A stretch of 64,000 nt of DNA from Desulfobotulus pelophilus. GTDB taxonomy: Bacteria; Desulfobacterota; Desulfobacteria; Desulfobacterales; ASO4-4. The DNA is taken from the NCBI RefSeq assembly GCF_026155325.1, contig NZ_JAPFPW010000003.1:62001-126000 (forward strand), read 5' to 3'. Positions 52,082-60,046 of the stretch are shown in pieces (positions within the stretch are counted from its first letter, which is position 1; every line of letters starts with the position of its first letter). The notes beneath the pieces are model-generated. The model was not told where the DNA came from and did no database searches. It was given only the letters and a program-made list of their open reading frames with translations. The position numbers and the translations under genes are program-made.

Positions 52082-53107
52082 ATCAGGCTCTGTCATGATG
52101 ATGGGTTTGTGAAGGTCGGCTAGCAGCGCAAGGGCTTCCTCGCGGCTGGAAAGGGACGAGGTCCGGGAGCGGAACCTTGTTGACCCCGGTAGCCCTTTGA
52201 CCAGCCAGCCCAGGCGGCTGCGGAGGATACGGCAGCCCGTTTCCTCTCCGTAAAAAGTGAGGGTGTCTTCAATATAGTGGCCCATGGCGGCAAGGTGTTC
52301 GGCAGGGTTTCTGCCCCCGGGAGTCTGTTCGCTTAAAATGGCATGAATGTCCCGGAAAATATGGGGACTGTGCAGGGCGGCTCTGCCGATCATGACAGCA
52401 TCACAGCCCGTTGATACCAGCATGAAAAGGGCATCTTCGGGGGTAAGGATATCGCCGTTGCCGATGACTGGAAGGGTCACAAGGCGTTTCAGTTCTTTGA
52501 TTCTGGACCAGTCTGCCCTCCCGCCGAATCCCTGTCTGGCTGTTCTGGGGTGGAGGGTAAGGGCGTTCACGCCGCAGTCTTCGGCAATACGGGCAAGGGT
52601 GAGGGCATCTTTTGCATCGGCGGTCCATCCGGAACGCATTTTGATGGTAAGGGGGATGGACAGTACCCTGCGGACCCTGGAAAGAATGGCGGCTGCTTTT
52701 TCTGGTTCCTGCATGAGAGCCGATCCGGAACCGGACTTGAGTACCTTACGTACGGAACAGCCGAAATTGATGTCCAGAATATGGGCACCTGCATCCTGAG
52801 CCATGGCTGCCGCTTCGGCCATGATGGCCGGATCGGATCCGAAAATCTGAATGCAGAGGGGACTTTCGTCGCTATGGGATGCCATGAGCTGTCGGGTTTT
52901 TTCCGATCCGTAGACAAGTCCATTGGCACTGACCATTTCCGAGCAGACCAGGCCACAGCCGAACCCTTTCACCATGCGGCGGAAGGGGAGATCCGTAACA
53001 CCCGCAAGGGGGGCAAGAACAGTGGGCTGGCCCATCTGGATATTTCCGATTGTGAAGGGTTTGAATCCGATGGGCTTGTTTTCCGGAGAAGGGTTTTCCT
53101 CTGTCAT
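52061..53107 (-). CDS. dusB: tRNA-dihydrouridine synthase, DusB type
   Basis: This 348-residue FMN enzyme reduces uridine in tRNA. The barrel begins VLAPLAGVTDLPFRRM, the catalytic Cys lies in LDINFGCSVRKVLKSGSGSALM, and IKMRSGW, LHPRTARQGFGG and VIGNGDI follow in family order. The length matches DusB/DusC-type enzymes with the C-terminal helical domain. The start is not certain: ATG 53107 has only a weak GGA upstream, and ATG 53146 lies inside the preceding gene. It is the last of three minus-strand genes (54346 to 52061) with short spacing. Confidence 0.9.
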   Translation of the reverse strand: MTEENPSPENKPIGFKPFTIGNIQMGQPTVLAPLAGVTDLPFRRMVKGFGCGLVCSEMVSANGLVYGSEKTRQLMASHSDESPLCIQIFGSDPAIMAEAAAMAQDAGAHILDINFGCSVRKVLKSGSGSALMQEPEKAAAILSRVRRVLSIPLTIKMRSGWTADAKDALTLARIAEDCGVNALTLHPRTARQGFGGRADWSRIKELKRLVTLPVIGNGDILTPEDALFMLVSTGCDAVMIGRAALHSPHIFRDIHAILSEQTPGGRNPAEHLAAMGHYIEDTLTFYGEETGCRILRSRLGWLVKGLPGSTRFRSRTSSLSSREEALALLADLHKPIIMTEPDSAPEKP

Positions 53108-53135
53108 GGTACAAAATTCCGCTTGAGTCTGTGGG

Positions 53136-53969
53136 TCATTGGGCATAGCAGTAGAGACATCCATGGCTGCAGGGCTGGGTGCGGTAGCTGCCAATATCCG
53201 TGGAAAGACGGCAGTTGCATGCAGCTCTCTGGCCTTTGTCTTTGGGAAGGTTCAGGGACGGGAAATCCGCTGCCTGGACTACGCACTGAGCGGGGAAAAT
53301 ATTATCCCCGTTGCAGAGAGCCAGCATGTCCGGTTCACAGCAGAGAAGAAGATTCATGCCCATGGACCGCAGCCTTACCGCCATTCGTTCAAGAATAGCT
53401 TTTTTACGGCTTTGGCCGGGGTCAAAAAAGGTTATTCCCCTGCGCTGTCCCTTTTGGTTTACTTTGGCATACAGATCCAGAAAGCCCGTGGTGCAGGAAG
53501 TGATGCCGGCTTCGGCAGCGGCCGAGGCAATGGTCATGAAATCGTTGAGGTTGTGATGCCTTTTTCCCAGGATATCTATCCAGTGGCAGATGGGATCCCA
53601 TCTCCATGAAATCCTCTCCGGACCAAAGCACCGGGCAAGTTCAGCCATCTGTTCCAGCCTTGCGGCAAGGGGAGGGAGGCTGGGTTCCAGCTGGGGTATC
53701 GGGCTGTTGATGGTGAACTGAAGGTGAAATTTCTGTCCCCTTTCTTTCAGGATTTTTGCGGTCTGTTTCTGGAGAAAAGGGCCGTAGTTTTTGGACCAGA
53801 AAACAAAGGCTGCCACCGCATCCGGGTCGGTGGGCACCCGGAAAGTTTTTTGGGATACGGGGTTAACGGGTTCACAGTATCCCTTTGCAAGCCCTTCATG
53901 GAACCAGTCAAGGTGAAAGGCCGGGATATCCGTTCGTCGGGATACGGACAGAATACGGCGGCGGGTCAT
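53136..53969 (-). CDS. DUF1848-family protein with C-terminal CX3CX2C motif
   Basis: This is a 277-residue protein. The N-terminal ILSVSRRTDIPAFH and VFWSKNYGPF are typical of DUF1848, and the middle has FGPERISWRWDPI and LGKRHHNLNDF. The last eleven residues hold Cys267, Cys271 and Cys274, the radical SAM cluster spacing, here at the C-terminal end rather than near the N-terminus. A TIM-barrel with a [4Fe-4S] cluster is plausible and the reaction is unknown. It sits 29 bases after the preceding gene and 28 bases before the dus start, so an operon is likely. Confidence 0.85.
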   Translation of the reverse strand: MTRRRILSVSRRTDIPAFHLDWFHEGLAKGYCEPVNPVSQKTFRVPTDPDAVAAFVFWSKNYGPFLQKQTAKILKERGQKFHLQFTINSPIPQLEPSLPPLAARLEQMAELARCFGPERISWRWDPICHWIDILGKRHHNLNDFMTIASAAAEAGITSCTTGFLDLYAKVNQKGQRRGITFFDPGQSRKKAILERMAVRLRSMGMNLLLCCEPDMLALCNGDNIFPAQCVVQAADFPSLNLPKDKGQRAACNCRLSTDIGSYRTQPCSHGCLYCYAQ

Positions 53970-53998
53970 GGTGTCTTCTTTCGGCGGATTCAGATTGT

Positions 53999-54346
53999 TC
54001 AGTGCTTTTTGAAGTCGGAAAAGGAGATTACCTGCCCTGGAGAAGGTTTTTCCGCTGGATTTTTTTCCCCGGAATGTAGCCTTTCTTTCTGTCTTTCCAG
54101 AATGCCTGGAGAGGGTTCCAGTTTTTCCAGACGGATGCGTTTTCCCTGCATGGTAAATTCATCTCCGTTGATGTAAGTATCCCGTAAGATCCATGTGATG
54201 CTTTCCGGAGGAGAGGGGGGCTGGAGCAGGGTCATGGTAAGCTGATACCAGTCCCGTTTCACATCCGCTTCGATGTTGTCGACACGGGCATAGCTTGTGG
54301 GCTGGTCTTCAAAATAGATGAGTACAATATCGCCGATATCTGTCAT
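53999..54346 (-). CDS. Conserved hypothetical protein
   Basis: This 115-residue soluble protein opens with DIGDIVLIYFEDQPTSYARVDNIEADVKRDWYQL, a compact beta-rich start resembling a small barrel, and has a charged C-terminal tail. No catalytic motif is evident. The start at 54346 has only a weak ribosome site. It is the first gene of the operon with DUF1848 and dus. I do not assign a function. Confidence 0.65.
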   Translation of the reverse strand: MTDIGDIVLIYFEDQPTSYARVDNIEADVKRDWYQLTMTLLQPPSPPESITWILRDTYINGDEFTMQGKRIRLEKLEPSPGILERQKERLHSGEKNPAEKPSPGQVISFSDFKKH

Positions 54347-54506
54347 GGATGTCTGCCCTTGTATGGGATGCCGCGCTCAGCTTCCGAAAGGAAGAAGAGG
54401 AGGCTTGTTTGTTCGGGTTGGGTAAAATACCGGGAAAGGGTATCCTGCCGTTTCTGGGTCATCTATGGCACAGGACACGCTTTTCTGTCAAAGAGGAGAT
54501 GCATAT

Positions 54507-55394
54507 ATGCTGCTGCGAGATATTTTTGCTGAAAATCCCATGACCTTCAGTTTTGAGTTTTTTCCGCCGGCAACGGAAAAGGGCTGGGAGACTCTTTTTG
54601 ATACCATTGCCGACCTGATGCCCCTTGATCCCGCCTATGTGAGTGTCACCTATGGTGCCGGTGGCTCCACCCGGGACAGAACCCATCAGCTTCTCGGCCG
54701 TATCCACAGGGAAACACCGCTGACGGCGGTTTCCCACCTCACCTGTGTGGGGGCTTCCAGGGATGAGATCCACGAGATTCTGAGTACCTATGATGCTCTG
54801 GGGGTTCATAACATTCTGGCCCTGAGGGGAGATCCTCCTGCGGGCGAATCCTTTGTTCCCCATCCCGATGGTTTTTTATTTGCTGCCGATCTTGTAGCCT
54901 ATATCAAAAAACATTTTCCGGGTATGTGCATCGGTGTGGCAGGGTTCCCCGAAGGACATCCCGCCACGCCTAACCGGCTTCAGGAAATTGATTATCTCAA
55001 GGCCAAAGTGGATGCGGGCGCTGATTATATTGTAACCCAGCTTTTTTTTGACAACAGGGATTTTTATGATTTTCAGGAGCGCTGTGAACTGGCCGGTATC
55101 CGTGTTCCCATCCTTGCGGGCATTATGCCTGTGACTACCCGCAGGGGGATGGAGCGCATGGCGGAACTGGCTGCGGGAGCCCGCATACCGGCGGCCCTCC
55201 TCAAGGCTGTTTATCGGGCCGGTTCCGATGATAGGGTGGAAAATGTGGGGGTCCACTGGGCCACGGAGCAGGTGCGGGATCTGATTGATCATGGTGTCCG
55301 GGGTATTCATTTTTATACACTGAACCGATCCCTTGCCACCCTGCGTATTTACGAAGCTCTGGGAGTGAAAAATTCCCGAAGCTTCAGCCTGTAA
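54507..55394 (+). CDS. metF: Methylenetetrahydrofolate reductase
   Basis: This 295-residue FAD enzyme makes 5-methyl-THF for methionine synthesis and, in acetogens and sulfate reducers, for the methyl branch of the Wood-Ljungdahl pathway. Family landmarks are FSFEFFPPATEKGW, VSVTYGAGGSTRDRT, NILALRGDPP, AGFPEGHP and the TQLFFDN strand. GAGGAG lies seven bases before ATG 54507; a further upstream frame has no site. The length suits the stand-alone bacterial form. The next gene begins nine bases past the stop. Confidence 0.95.
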   Translation: MLLRDIFAENPMTFSFEFFPPATEKGWETLFDTIADLMPLDPAYVSVTYGAGGSTRDRTHQLLGRIHRETPLTAVSHLTCVGASRDEIHEILSTYDALGVHNILALRGDPPAGESFVPHPDGFLFAADLVAYIKKHFPGMCIGVAGFPEGHPATPNRLQEIDYLKAKVDAGADYIVTQLFFDNRDFYDFQERCELAGIRVPILAGIMPVTTRRGMERMAELAAGARIPAALLKAVYRAGSDDRVENVGVHWATEQVRDLIDHGVRGIHFYTLNRSLATLRIYEALGVKNSRSFSL

Positions 55395-55403
55395 GGAGTT
55401 TGT

Positions 55404-55937
55404 ATGGAAGACTGGAATGCGGAGTGGGAAGATGAGAGCGAACTTCCCAAAAGTCGATCACAAAAGAAGCAGGAAGTACGGGTCCTTGAATCGTTGGGTA
55501 TCCGACTCGCCGGCATGGGGGAGGATGCCTGGAAAGCCGTACCTCTTTCCCCCGAGCTGCGCAGGTCTTTTGAAGACTATACGGGAATACGGAGCCATGG
55601 AGCCCGGAAACGTCAGGAAAAGAGAATTGGTGCTCTGATGCGCCATGAAGACCCGGAACATGTTGAGAAAATTAGCCGTTTTCTTGAAGACGGAGAGGCC
55701 GTTCAGCGCCGTGAGCGCTCCCGGATTCAGTATCTGGAATCCGTAAGGGACCGTCTGGCCGCAGGAGATGAGGACCTGGCTCACAGCTTTGCGGAACGGC
55801 CGGAACTGGATCGTCATCACTTTCTCTTTCTTGTGGATCAGGCAACGAGGGAAAAAAAAGAAGGCAGCCCCAGAGGTGCCAGAAGGGCTCTTTTCCGTTA
55901 CCTGAAAGAGAAAATGGAGGGAGATGCCGGAGACTGA
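55404..55937 (+). CDS. darP: Ribosome biogenesis factor DarP/YjgA (DUF615)
   Basis: This 177-residue basic-acidic helical protein matches the DUF615 pattern: SRSQKKQEVRVLESLGIRLAGM near the N-terminus, SHGARKRQEKRIGALMR centrally and RRALFRYLKEKM near the end. In Escherichia coli the homologue binds the large ribosomal subunit late in assembly. The family is best known in beta- and gammaproteobacteria. AAGGAG lies close before ATG. It forms a pair with metF; the convergent MBL gene ends 17 bases away. Confidence 0.88.
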   Translation: MEDWNAEWEDESELPKSRSQKKQEVRVLESLGIRLAGMGEDAWKAVPLSPELRRSFEDYTGIRSHGARKRQEKRIGALMRHEDPEHVEKISRFLEDGEAVQRRERSRIQYLESVRDRLAAGDEDLAHSFAERPELDRHHFLFLVDQATREKKEGSPRGARRALFRYLKEKMEGDAGD

Positions 55938-55954
55938 AGCCTTTTTGTCTGTTT

Positions 55955-56788
55955 TCAGTTTCCGGGAAAGGTCCAGGAGCTTCCAACGGAAAGGGAGGTA
56001 ACCCTTTCTCCGAAAACCCGCCGGAGGTGTCCGTAGGCATGGATGCCTGTGCAGTGACCGATCATCATATGGTCAAAAGAAAAGTCTTTTAGCCCCGAAC
56101 TTACCTGATTCAATCGTTTTTCATCGGCCTGGCCCAGATGCAGACCACCGAGGATGGCATGAAAATGACGGCTTCCGGTGATGCCTGCCACGTGGGTAAG
56201 GGTGTTGATGATTCCCCTGTGGGTGCAACCCAGAATCAGCACCGTTCCCATGGCACTTTCCAGAATAAGGCCCATGTCGTCGGGCATGCTGTCGGGCTGA
56301 GCCGGTTCACCGGCAAAGAAGTAAGACTCAACCCTTTCCCAGTCTGTCACCATGGGGATTTCCCCAGTGGTGCGGATACCCGTCGAGAGAGGAAGGGATA
56401 TGGTTGACGTTTCGATCAGAAAGCCCCGGTTTCGGATTTCTTCCTCCGTAAACGGACAGCCGATGGGAATCAGCTGGCCGGGACCCCGTCCTGCCCATTT
56501 GGGTGCAAAGGCTGCCGGATGAGCTACCAGACGTTTGTTCTTTTCTCCGGCCTCAAAAAAAACAAGCCCGCCCGTATGATCATAATGGCCATGGCTGAGG
56601 ACAATGGTCTCCACTCTGGAAAGGTCTTTGCCCAGGGTACGGGCATTGGCACCAAGAACCATGCCCTGGCCCGTGTCAAAGAGGATGGAGGTTTCCGGTG
56701 TTTCCATAAGAAAGGAAAGTCCGTGTTCGCCCATAAGGGCCGCACCGGTTGCTGTGGTATTTTCGGCAAGAAGGGTAATACGGGTCAT
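55955..56788 (-). CDS. MBL-fold metallohydrolase
   Basis: This 277-residue metallo-beta-lactamase-fold enzyme carries the metal motif SHGHYDHTGG (His66, His68, Asp70, His71), with later His residues in LILGCTHRGIINT and MMIGHCTGIHA. This layout matches the subgroup that includes 7,8-dihydropterin-6-methyl-beta-ribofuranosylaminobenzene-phosphate synthase-like proteins. AGGAG lies five bases before ATG. It lies just downstream of the NifX/ATPase operon but is separated from it by a strong terminator at 56827-56863. The substrate is unknown. Confidence 0.85.
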   Translation of the reverse strand: MTRITLLAENTTATGAALMGEHGLSFLMETPETSILFDTGQGMVLGANARTLGKDLSRVETIVLSHGHYDHTGGLVFFEAGEKNKRLVAHPAAFAPKWAGRGPGQLIPIGCPFTEEEIRNRGFLIETSTISLPLSTGIRTTGEIPMVTDWERVESYFFAGEPAQPDSMPDDMGLILESAMGTVLILGCTHRGIINTLTHVAGITGSRHFHAILGGLHLGQADEKRLNQVSSGLKDFSFDHMMIGHCTGIHAYGHLRRVFGERVTSLSVGSSWTFPGN

Positions 56789-56826
56789 GGCCGCTCCTGT
56801 GGATCATGGTAGCGAGAGGAGTTTAT

Positions 56827-56863
56827 TATAAAAGGGCGGCATTGATGGTTTTCTGCCGCCCTT
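56827..56863 (-). terminator. Terminator of the DUF134/ATPase/NifX operon
   Basis: AAGGGCGGC (56832-56840) pairs perfectly with GCCGCCCTT (56855-56863). On the minus strand the stem runs into TTTTATAATAAA. It lies 12 bases past the last NifX-like stop and ahead of the MBL gene. Confidence 0.85.
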
Positions 56864-56874
56864 CCCGGTGAGAT

Positions 56875-57207
56875 TTAGTGGTCGCAGAGGTTGACGCCTG
56901 TCTGGAGGGTATTTTCCAGATAATTGAGAACCAGTGTTTCCGGTGTTTCAGAGGGAGCACCCGTAAGGACACGGATACCTTTTTCCGCAAAAAGCTGCTG
57001 GGCTTTATGGCCCATACCTCCGGCGATCACAAGGTCTGCACCAAGGGATTCCACCCAACGGGGCAATACTCCGGGTTCGTGGGGAGGGGGAGTATGGCTT
57101 TCGGTTTTTTCAATTTTTCCGTCATTTACATAGACCAGGGCAAATTCCTGAACGTGGCCGAAATGAACCGCAAGTTTTCCTTCGGCAACGGGAATGGCAA
57201 CCTTCAT
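56875..57207 (-). CDS. NifX/NifB-C-like protein (dinitrogenase Fe-Mo cofactor domain)
   Basis: This 110-residue alpha/beta protein starts MKVAIPVAEGKLAVHFGHVQEFALV, the classic opening of the NifX/NafY family that binds Fe-S or Mo-containing clusters. ADLVIAGGMGHKAQQLF and a C-terminal CDH follow. No nif genes are present, so a nitrogenase role is unlikely. The context, with two ferredoxin-ATPases and a second NifX-like gene, resembles the orange-protein system. AAGGAG precedes ATG 57207. It is the last gene of the operon. Confidence 0.88.
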   Translation of the reverse strand: MKVAIPVAEGKLAVHFGHVQEFALVYVNDGKIEKTESHTPPPHEPGVLPRWVESLGADLVIAGGMGHKAQQLFAEKGIRVLTGAPSETPETLVLNYLENTLQTGVNLCDH

Positions 57208-57281
57208 AATCGACTCCTTGCATAGGGTGGGGTAAGGGGCATTGAATGCCATCATTATAGTGTTTTTGGGTCTGTTGCAGT

Positions 57282-57644
57282 TTATGCCCAGTGTCCTTCC
57301 ACGTTGGGGGCTGCGGTGGATGAAAGCTGTCCGTTTTTATAGTTCTGTACGGCATCGATCACCCTGCCGGAAGCATTGACCACCACTTCCAGACCCGCTG
57401 TTTTTAATACATCAAAGGCCTTGGGTCCGCAGTTGCCTGTGATAACGGCATCGGCCCCTGTGGATACGGCGATTTTGCCAGCCTGAATCCCGGCTCCCTG
57501 AGGTAGATTCAGATTCTGGGAGTTTTCCACCACGGAAAAATCCAGGGACAGGGTATCTACAAGAAGAAAGCAGGCAGCCCTGCCAAAACGGAGATCCAAG
57601 GGAGAGTCCAGTGTCGGACCTTGTGAAGAAACCAGTACTTTCAT
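57282..57644 (-). CDS. NifX-like protein, orange-protein (ORP) type
   Basis: This 120-residue protein has the same fold: MKVLVSSQGPTLDSPLDLRFGRAACFLLVD, then GADAVITGNCGPKAFDVLKTAGLEVVV. In Desulfovibrio, ORP of this family binds an unusual Mo-Cu-sulfide cluster; the Cys at position 72 here lies in the NCGPKAF segment. The ATG overlaps the stop of the upstream ATPase (ATGA), so the two are translationally coupled. The likely role is carrying or assembling a metal cluster handled by the ATPases. That is inference from family and neighbours. Confidence 0.87.
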   Translation of the reverse strand: MKVLVSSQGPTLDSPLDLRFGRAACFLLVDTLSLDFSVVENSQNLNLPQGAGIQAGKIAVSTGADAVITGNCGPKAFDVLKTAGLEVVVNASGRVIDAVQNYKNGQLSSTAAPNVEGHWA

Positions 57645-58564
57645 GATGCTGTCTCCTGTTTCAGAGATTTCATAGATACTATGTTATGCCCGTATGATTG
57701 TTCGGTTTTGTCCAGAAGGGCGGAAACCTCCTGCCATAGCAGGGTAAGGGCTTGGCCTGCAGGTCCGGTGGAGGTGTTTTTGCCTTCTGCCAGGGCTTTT
57801 GCCATGGCAGAATCAAAGGGTATGGGGGATAGCACAGAAATTCCTCGTTTTTCGGCTTCTTCTGTCATGGCATCGGCCACATCGGGGTTGAGGTCCCATT
57901 TGTTCAGGGTCAGGCAGACAGGGATCCGCATTTTCCAGCACAGGTCCGCAAGGCGCAGCATGTCGTGGCGGCCGGACAGGGTGGGTTCTGTGACCATGAG
58001 TACAAGGCTGGCCCCGGTTAAAGAGGCGATTACCGGGCAGCCGATGCCGGGGGGGCCATCCACCAGAATAAGGGGACGTTTTTCCTTTTCCGCCAGTTCT
58101 CCTGCTTTTTTACGTAGCAGGGAAACCAGCTTGCCGGAGTTCTCTTCGGCGATACCCAGCCTTGCATGGAGCATGGATCCTCCTGCACTTCTTGAAATAT
58201 ACCAGGTGCCTGATATGCGGGGTATCAGGCGGATGGCTCCGGAAGGGCAGAAATCATGGCAGATACCGCAACCTTCACAGTGTATGGGATCTATTACGGG
58301 TGGGAACCCTTCACGGATGGCACCAAAGGCACAGATGGCAGCGCAGGTACCGCAGCCTGTACACTGATCTGGTACGATTTCCGGAAGAATACCTCCGGAG
58401 AAAGTTTCTGAACTCCATTGTCTGTGGGGAACCACCAGATGCAGATTGGCCGCATCCACATCCGCATCCACGAGAATACGGGAAGGAGCGAGGTGAGCAA
58501 AAGCGGCGGTGACACTGGTTTTCCCCGTTCCTCCCTTTCCACTGAGAATAATGAGTTCTTTCAT
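57641..58564 (-). CDS. MinD/Mrp-like ATPase with inserted ferredoxin domain (second in operon)
   Basis: This is a 307-residue P-loop ATPase with a deviant Walker A, GKGGTGKT (9-16). A 2[4Fe-4S] ferredoxin domain is inserted after the second strand (Cys68, 71, 74, 78 and Cys96, 99, 102, 106), followed by DGPPGIGCPV and VTEPTLSGRHD. It is one of a matched pair like DVU2103/DVU2104 of the Desulfovibrio orange-protein complex. ATGA overlaps join it to both neighbours. It may use ATP to transfer an Fe-S or Mo-S cluster, as relatives Mrp/NBP35 do, or act spatially like MinD. Neither is proven here. Confidence 0.9.
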   Translation of the reverse strand: MKELIILSGKGGTGKTSVTAAFAHLAPSRILVDADVDAANLHLVVPHRQWSSETFSGGILPEIVPDQCTGCGTCAAICAFGAIREGFPPVIDPIHCEGCGICHDFCPSGAIRLIPRISGTWYISRSAGGSMLHARLGIAEENSGKLVSLLRKKAGELAEKEKRPLILVDGPPGIGCPVIASLTGASLVLMVTEPTLSGRHDMLRLADLCWKMRIPVCLTLNKWDLNPDVADAMTEEAEKRGISVLSPIPFDSAMAKALAEGKNTSTGPAGQALTLLWQEVSALLDKTEQSYGHNIVSMKSLKQETAS

Positions 58565-59421
58565 GCGGAGGCCCTTTTTTTTTCGATACCGGTTTGTCTC
58601 TGTATGGTTTCCCAGAGGCGGACAAAGGCTTTTTTGAGCTCAGGATCCCGGTCTATGAGTATGTCTCCCCTGGCATAGGCCTCGGCATAGGACCGGCGGA
58701 AGGGGATTTCCATGAAGATGGCAAGGTTTTCTCTGCGGGCGTAGTCCTGAATGAGAGTGTTGCCTTCCTCTGCCCTGTTCACCACGATGGCGCAGGGAAT
58801 GCCGAGATGTCTGGCGGTTTCTGCTGCGAGGGCAAGATCATGGAGCCCGAAGGGGGTGGGCTCGGTGACAAGGAGGACAAAGTCACAGTCCCTGATGGCA
58901 GCAATCATGGGGCAGGATGTGCCCGGAGGCGCATCGAGAATAACGGGCATGCCCGAAGGTGCCATATGGCGCACAGCTTCGATGAGGGGAGGGCTCATGG
59001 CTTCACCCACCCGCATTTCTCCCCAGATGAGCCTGTGGGGGCCAAAGTTACCGGAGAGTACATCTCCCAGGATGCGTTCTCCTTCGGCGATGGCATTTTC
59101 AGGGCAGATGCGCAGACACCCGCGGCAGGCGTGGCACATTTCCGGGTAGGTCATGAGCTTCCGGCCGATGATGACCAGTGCGGAAAACCGGCAGACAGAC
59201 TCGCATTTTCCGCAGAGCGTGCAGCGGTCTGTATCGATGCGCGGTACGAAAACCCCTTTCGGTGTGCGCAGGACATTTTCAGGCCTGGTGAAGAGGTGTG
59301 CATTGGGTTCTTCCACGTCGCAGTCCAGTAGAGTTACGGGACAGGGCGCGGAAGCAGCAAGGTTTACGGCAAGGGTGGTTTTACCGGTTCCGCCCTTACC
59401 GCTGGCTATGGCAAGTATCAT
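58561..59421 (-). CDS. MinD/Mrp-like ATPase with inserted ferredoxin domain (first in operon)
   Basis: This is a 286-residue paralogue of the next gene. Walker A GKGGTGKT lies at 8-15, and the inserted ferredoxin has Cys67, 70, 73, 77 and Cys96, 99, 102, 106, the same Cys spacing as its partner. DAPPGTSCPM and VTEPTPFGLHDLAL follow. The pair probably forms a heterodimer. ATG 59421 has AGGA about nine bases upstream; a start six codons earlier is less well placed. The stop overlaps the downstream ATG. The DUF134 regulator gene is 45 bases upstream. Confidence 0.9.
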   Translation of the reverse strand: MILAIASGKGGTGKTTLAVNLAASAPCPVTLLDCDVEEPNAHLFTRPENVLRTPKGVFVPRIDTDRCTLCGKCESVCRFSALVIIGRKLMTYPEMCHACRGCLRICPENAIAEGERILGDVLSGNFGPHRLIWGEMRVGEAMSPPLIEAVRHMAPSGMPVILDAPPGTSCPMIAAIRDCDFVLLVTEPTPFGLHDLALAAETARHLGIPCAIVVNRAEEGNTLIQDYARRENLAIFMEIPFRRSYAEAYARGDILIDRDPELKKAFVRLWETIQRQTGIEKKRASA

Positions 59422-59466
59422 GACTCTTCTTCCTGACAAAATGGCCTGTCCCGCACCGGGCCAATT

Positions 59467-59874
59467 TCATTCGGAGTGTTCGATCTCCGAATGGGTGCAG
59501 CGGGGACAGTGGGTAGGCCTGCCTTCTTCCTGAGGATGCTCAAAGGCTCTCTGGCAGGCAAGGCAGAGGAAATGCCGGACCTGTTTCAGGGTGTAGGTCC
59601 CTCCCTCAACACGGATTGCCTTGCCGTTGACCAGGGCATCCGCCGTGATTTTTCGGGCTTTCTGAAGAATTCGGCCGAAGGTAGCGCGGGAGACAGCCAT
59701 GCGTTCTCCTGCCTCTGCGTGGCTCAGATCTTCCAGATCCGCCAGGCGGAGGGCTTCCCGCTCATCTACGGTCAGAACCACCTCATCCAGATCCCGCAGA
59801 GGAATACCCCTGGGTTTAAAATAGCTGACTTCCGGCTGAGCTGTGACAATACGATTTTTTTTGGGCCGAACCAT
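59467..59874 (-). CDS. DUF134-family DNA-binding protein
   Basis: This 135-residue putative transcription factor opens MVRPKKNRIV, the DUF134 signature. Residues about 38-80 form a sigma-4-like helix-turn-helix (LTVDEREALRLADLEDLSHAEAGERMAVSRATFGRIL, abridged). A C-terminal zinc ribbon has Cys104, Cys107, Cys123 and Cys126. AGGAG lies five bases before ATG 59874. Its own promoter carries the palindrome TGAGCATATGCTCA at 59889-59902, a likely autoregulatory site. It heads the operon of ferredoxin-ATPases and NifX-like proteins, so it probably controls them. The known Desulfovibrio orp operons use a sigma-54 activator instead. Confidence 0.88.
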   Translation of the reverse strand: MVRPKKNRIVTAQPEVSYFKPRGIPLRDLDEVVLTVDEREALRLADLEDLSHAEAGERMAVSRATFGRILQKARKITADALVNGKAIRVEGGTYTLKQVRHFLCLACQRAFEHPQEEGRPTHCPRCTHSEIEHSE

Positions 59875-59888
59875 ACGTTCTCCTGATA

Positions 59889-59902
59889 TGAGCATATGCT
59901 CA
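59889..59902. promoter_or_regulatory. Perfect 14-bp palindrome TGAGCATATGCTCA
   Basis: This fully self-complementary site lies 15 bases upstream of the DUF134 start and about nine bases downstream of a likely -10, so it should cover the transcription start. That position fits repression of the DUF134/ATPase/NifX operon, most simply by DUF134 itself. I saw no second copy elsewhere in the window. Confidence 0.7.
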
Positions 59903-59910
59903 ATACTTAG

Positions 59911-59940
59911 GTCATAGTCTGATTCCCCTGCCTGCGTCAA
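59911..59940 (-). promoter_or_regulatory. Promoter of the DUF134 operon
   Basis: On the minus strand TTGACG (59940-59935), an 18-base spacer and TATGAC (59916-59911) form a plausible sigma-70 promoter. It is the only good match between the DUF134 gene and the divergent HD-domain gene. No GG-N10-GC sigma-54 element was seen here. Confidence 0.55.
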
Positions 59941-60046
59941 GGGAAAAATCAGCTTTCAGTTTTTCAGGTCTCCTCCATGAGCAATCTTCTTGAGGGCCTG
60001 ATGCGGAACATGATATGCAGGATGGAAACCATGGATTGGAGGTCCC

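Noticed and set aside
56875-57644. NifX-like genes as evidence of nitrogen fixation
   Set aside because: No nifHDKENB genes are present, and the neighbours are ferredoxin-ATPases as in orange-protein clusters.
59911-59940. Possible sigma-54 control of the ORP-like operon
   Set aside because: No GG-N10-GC element was found between the DUF134 and HD-domain genes; a sigma-70-like promoter fits better.
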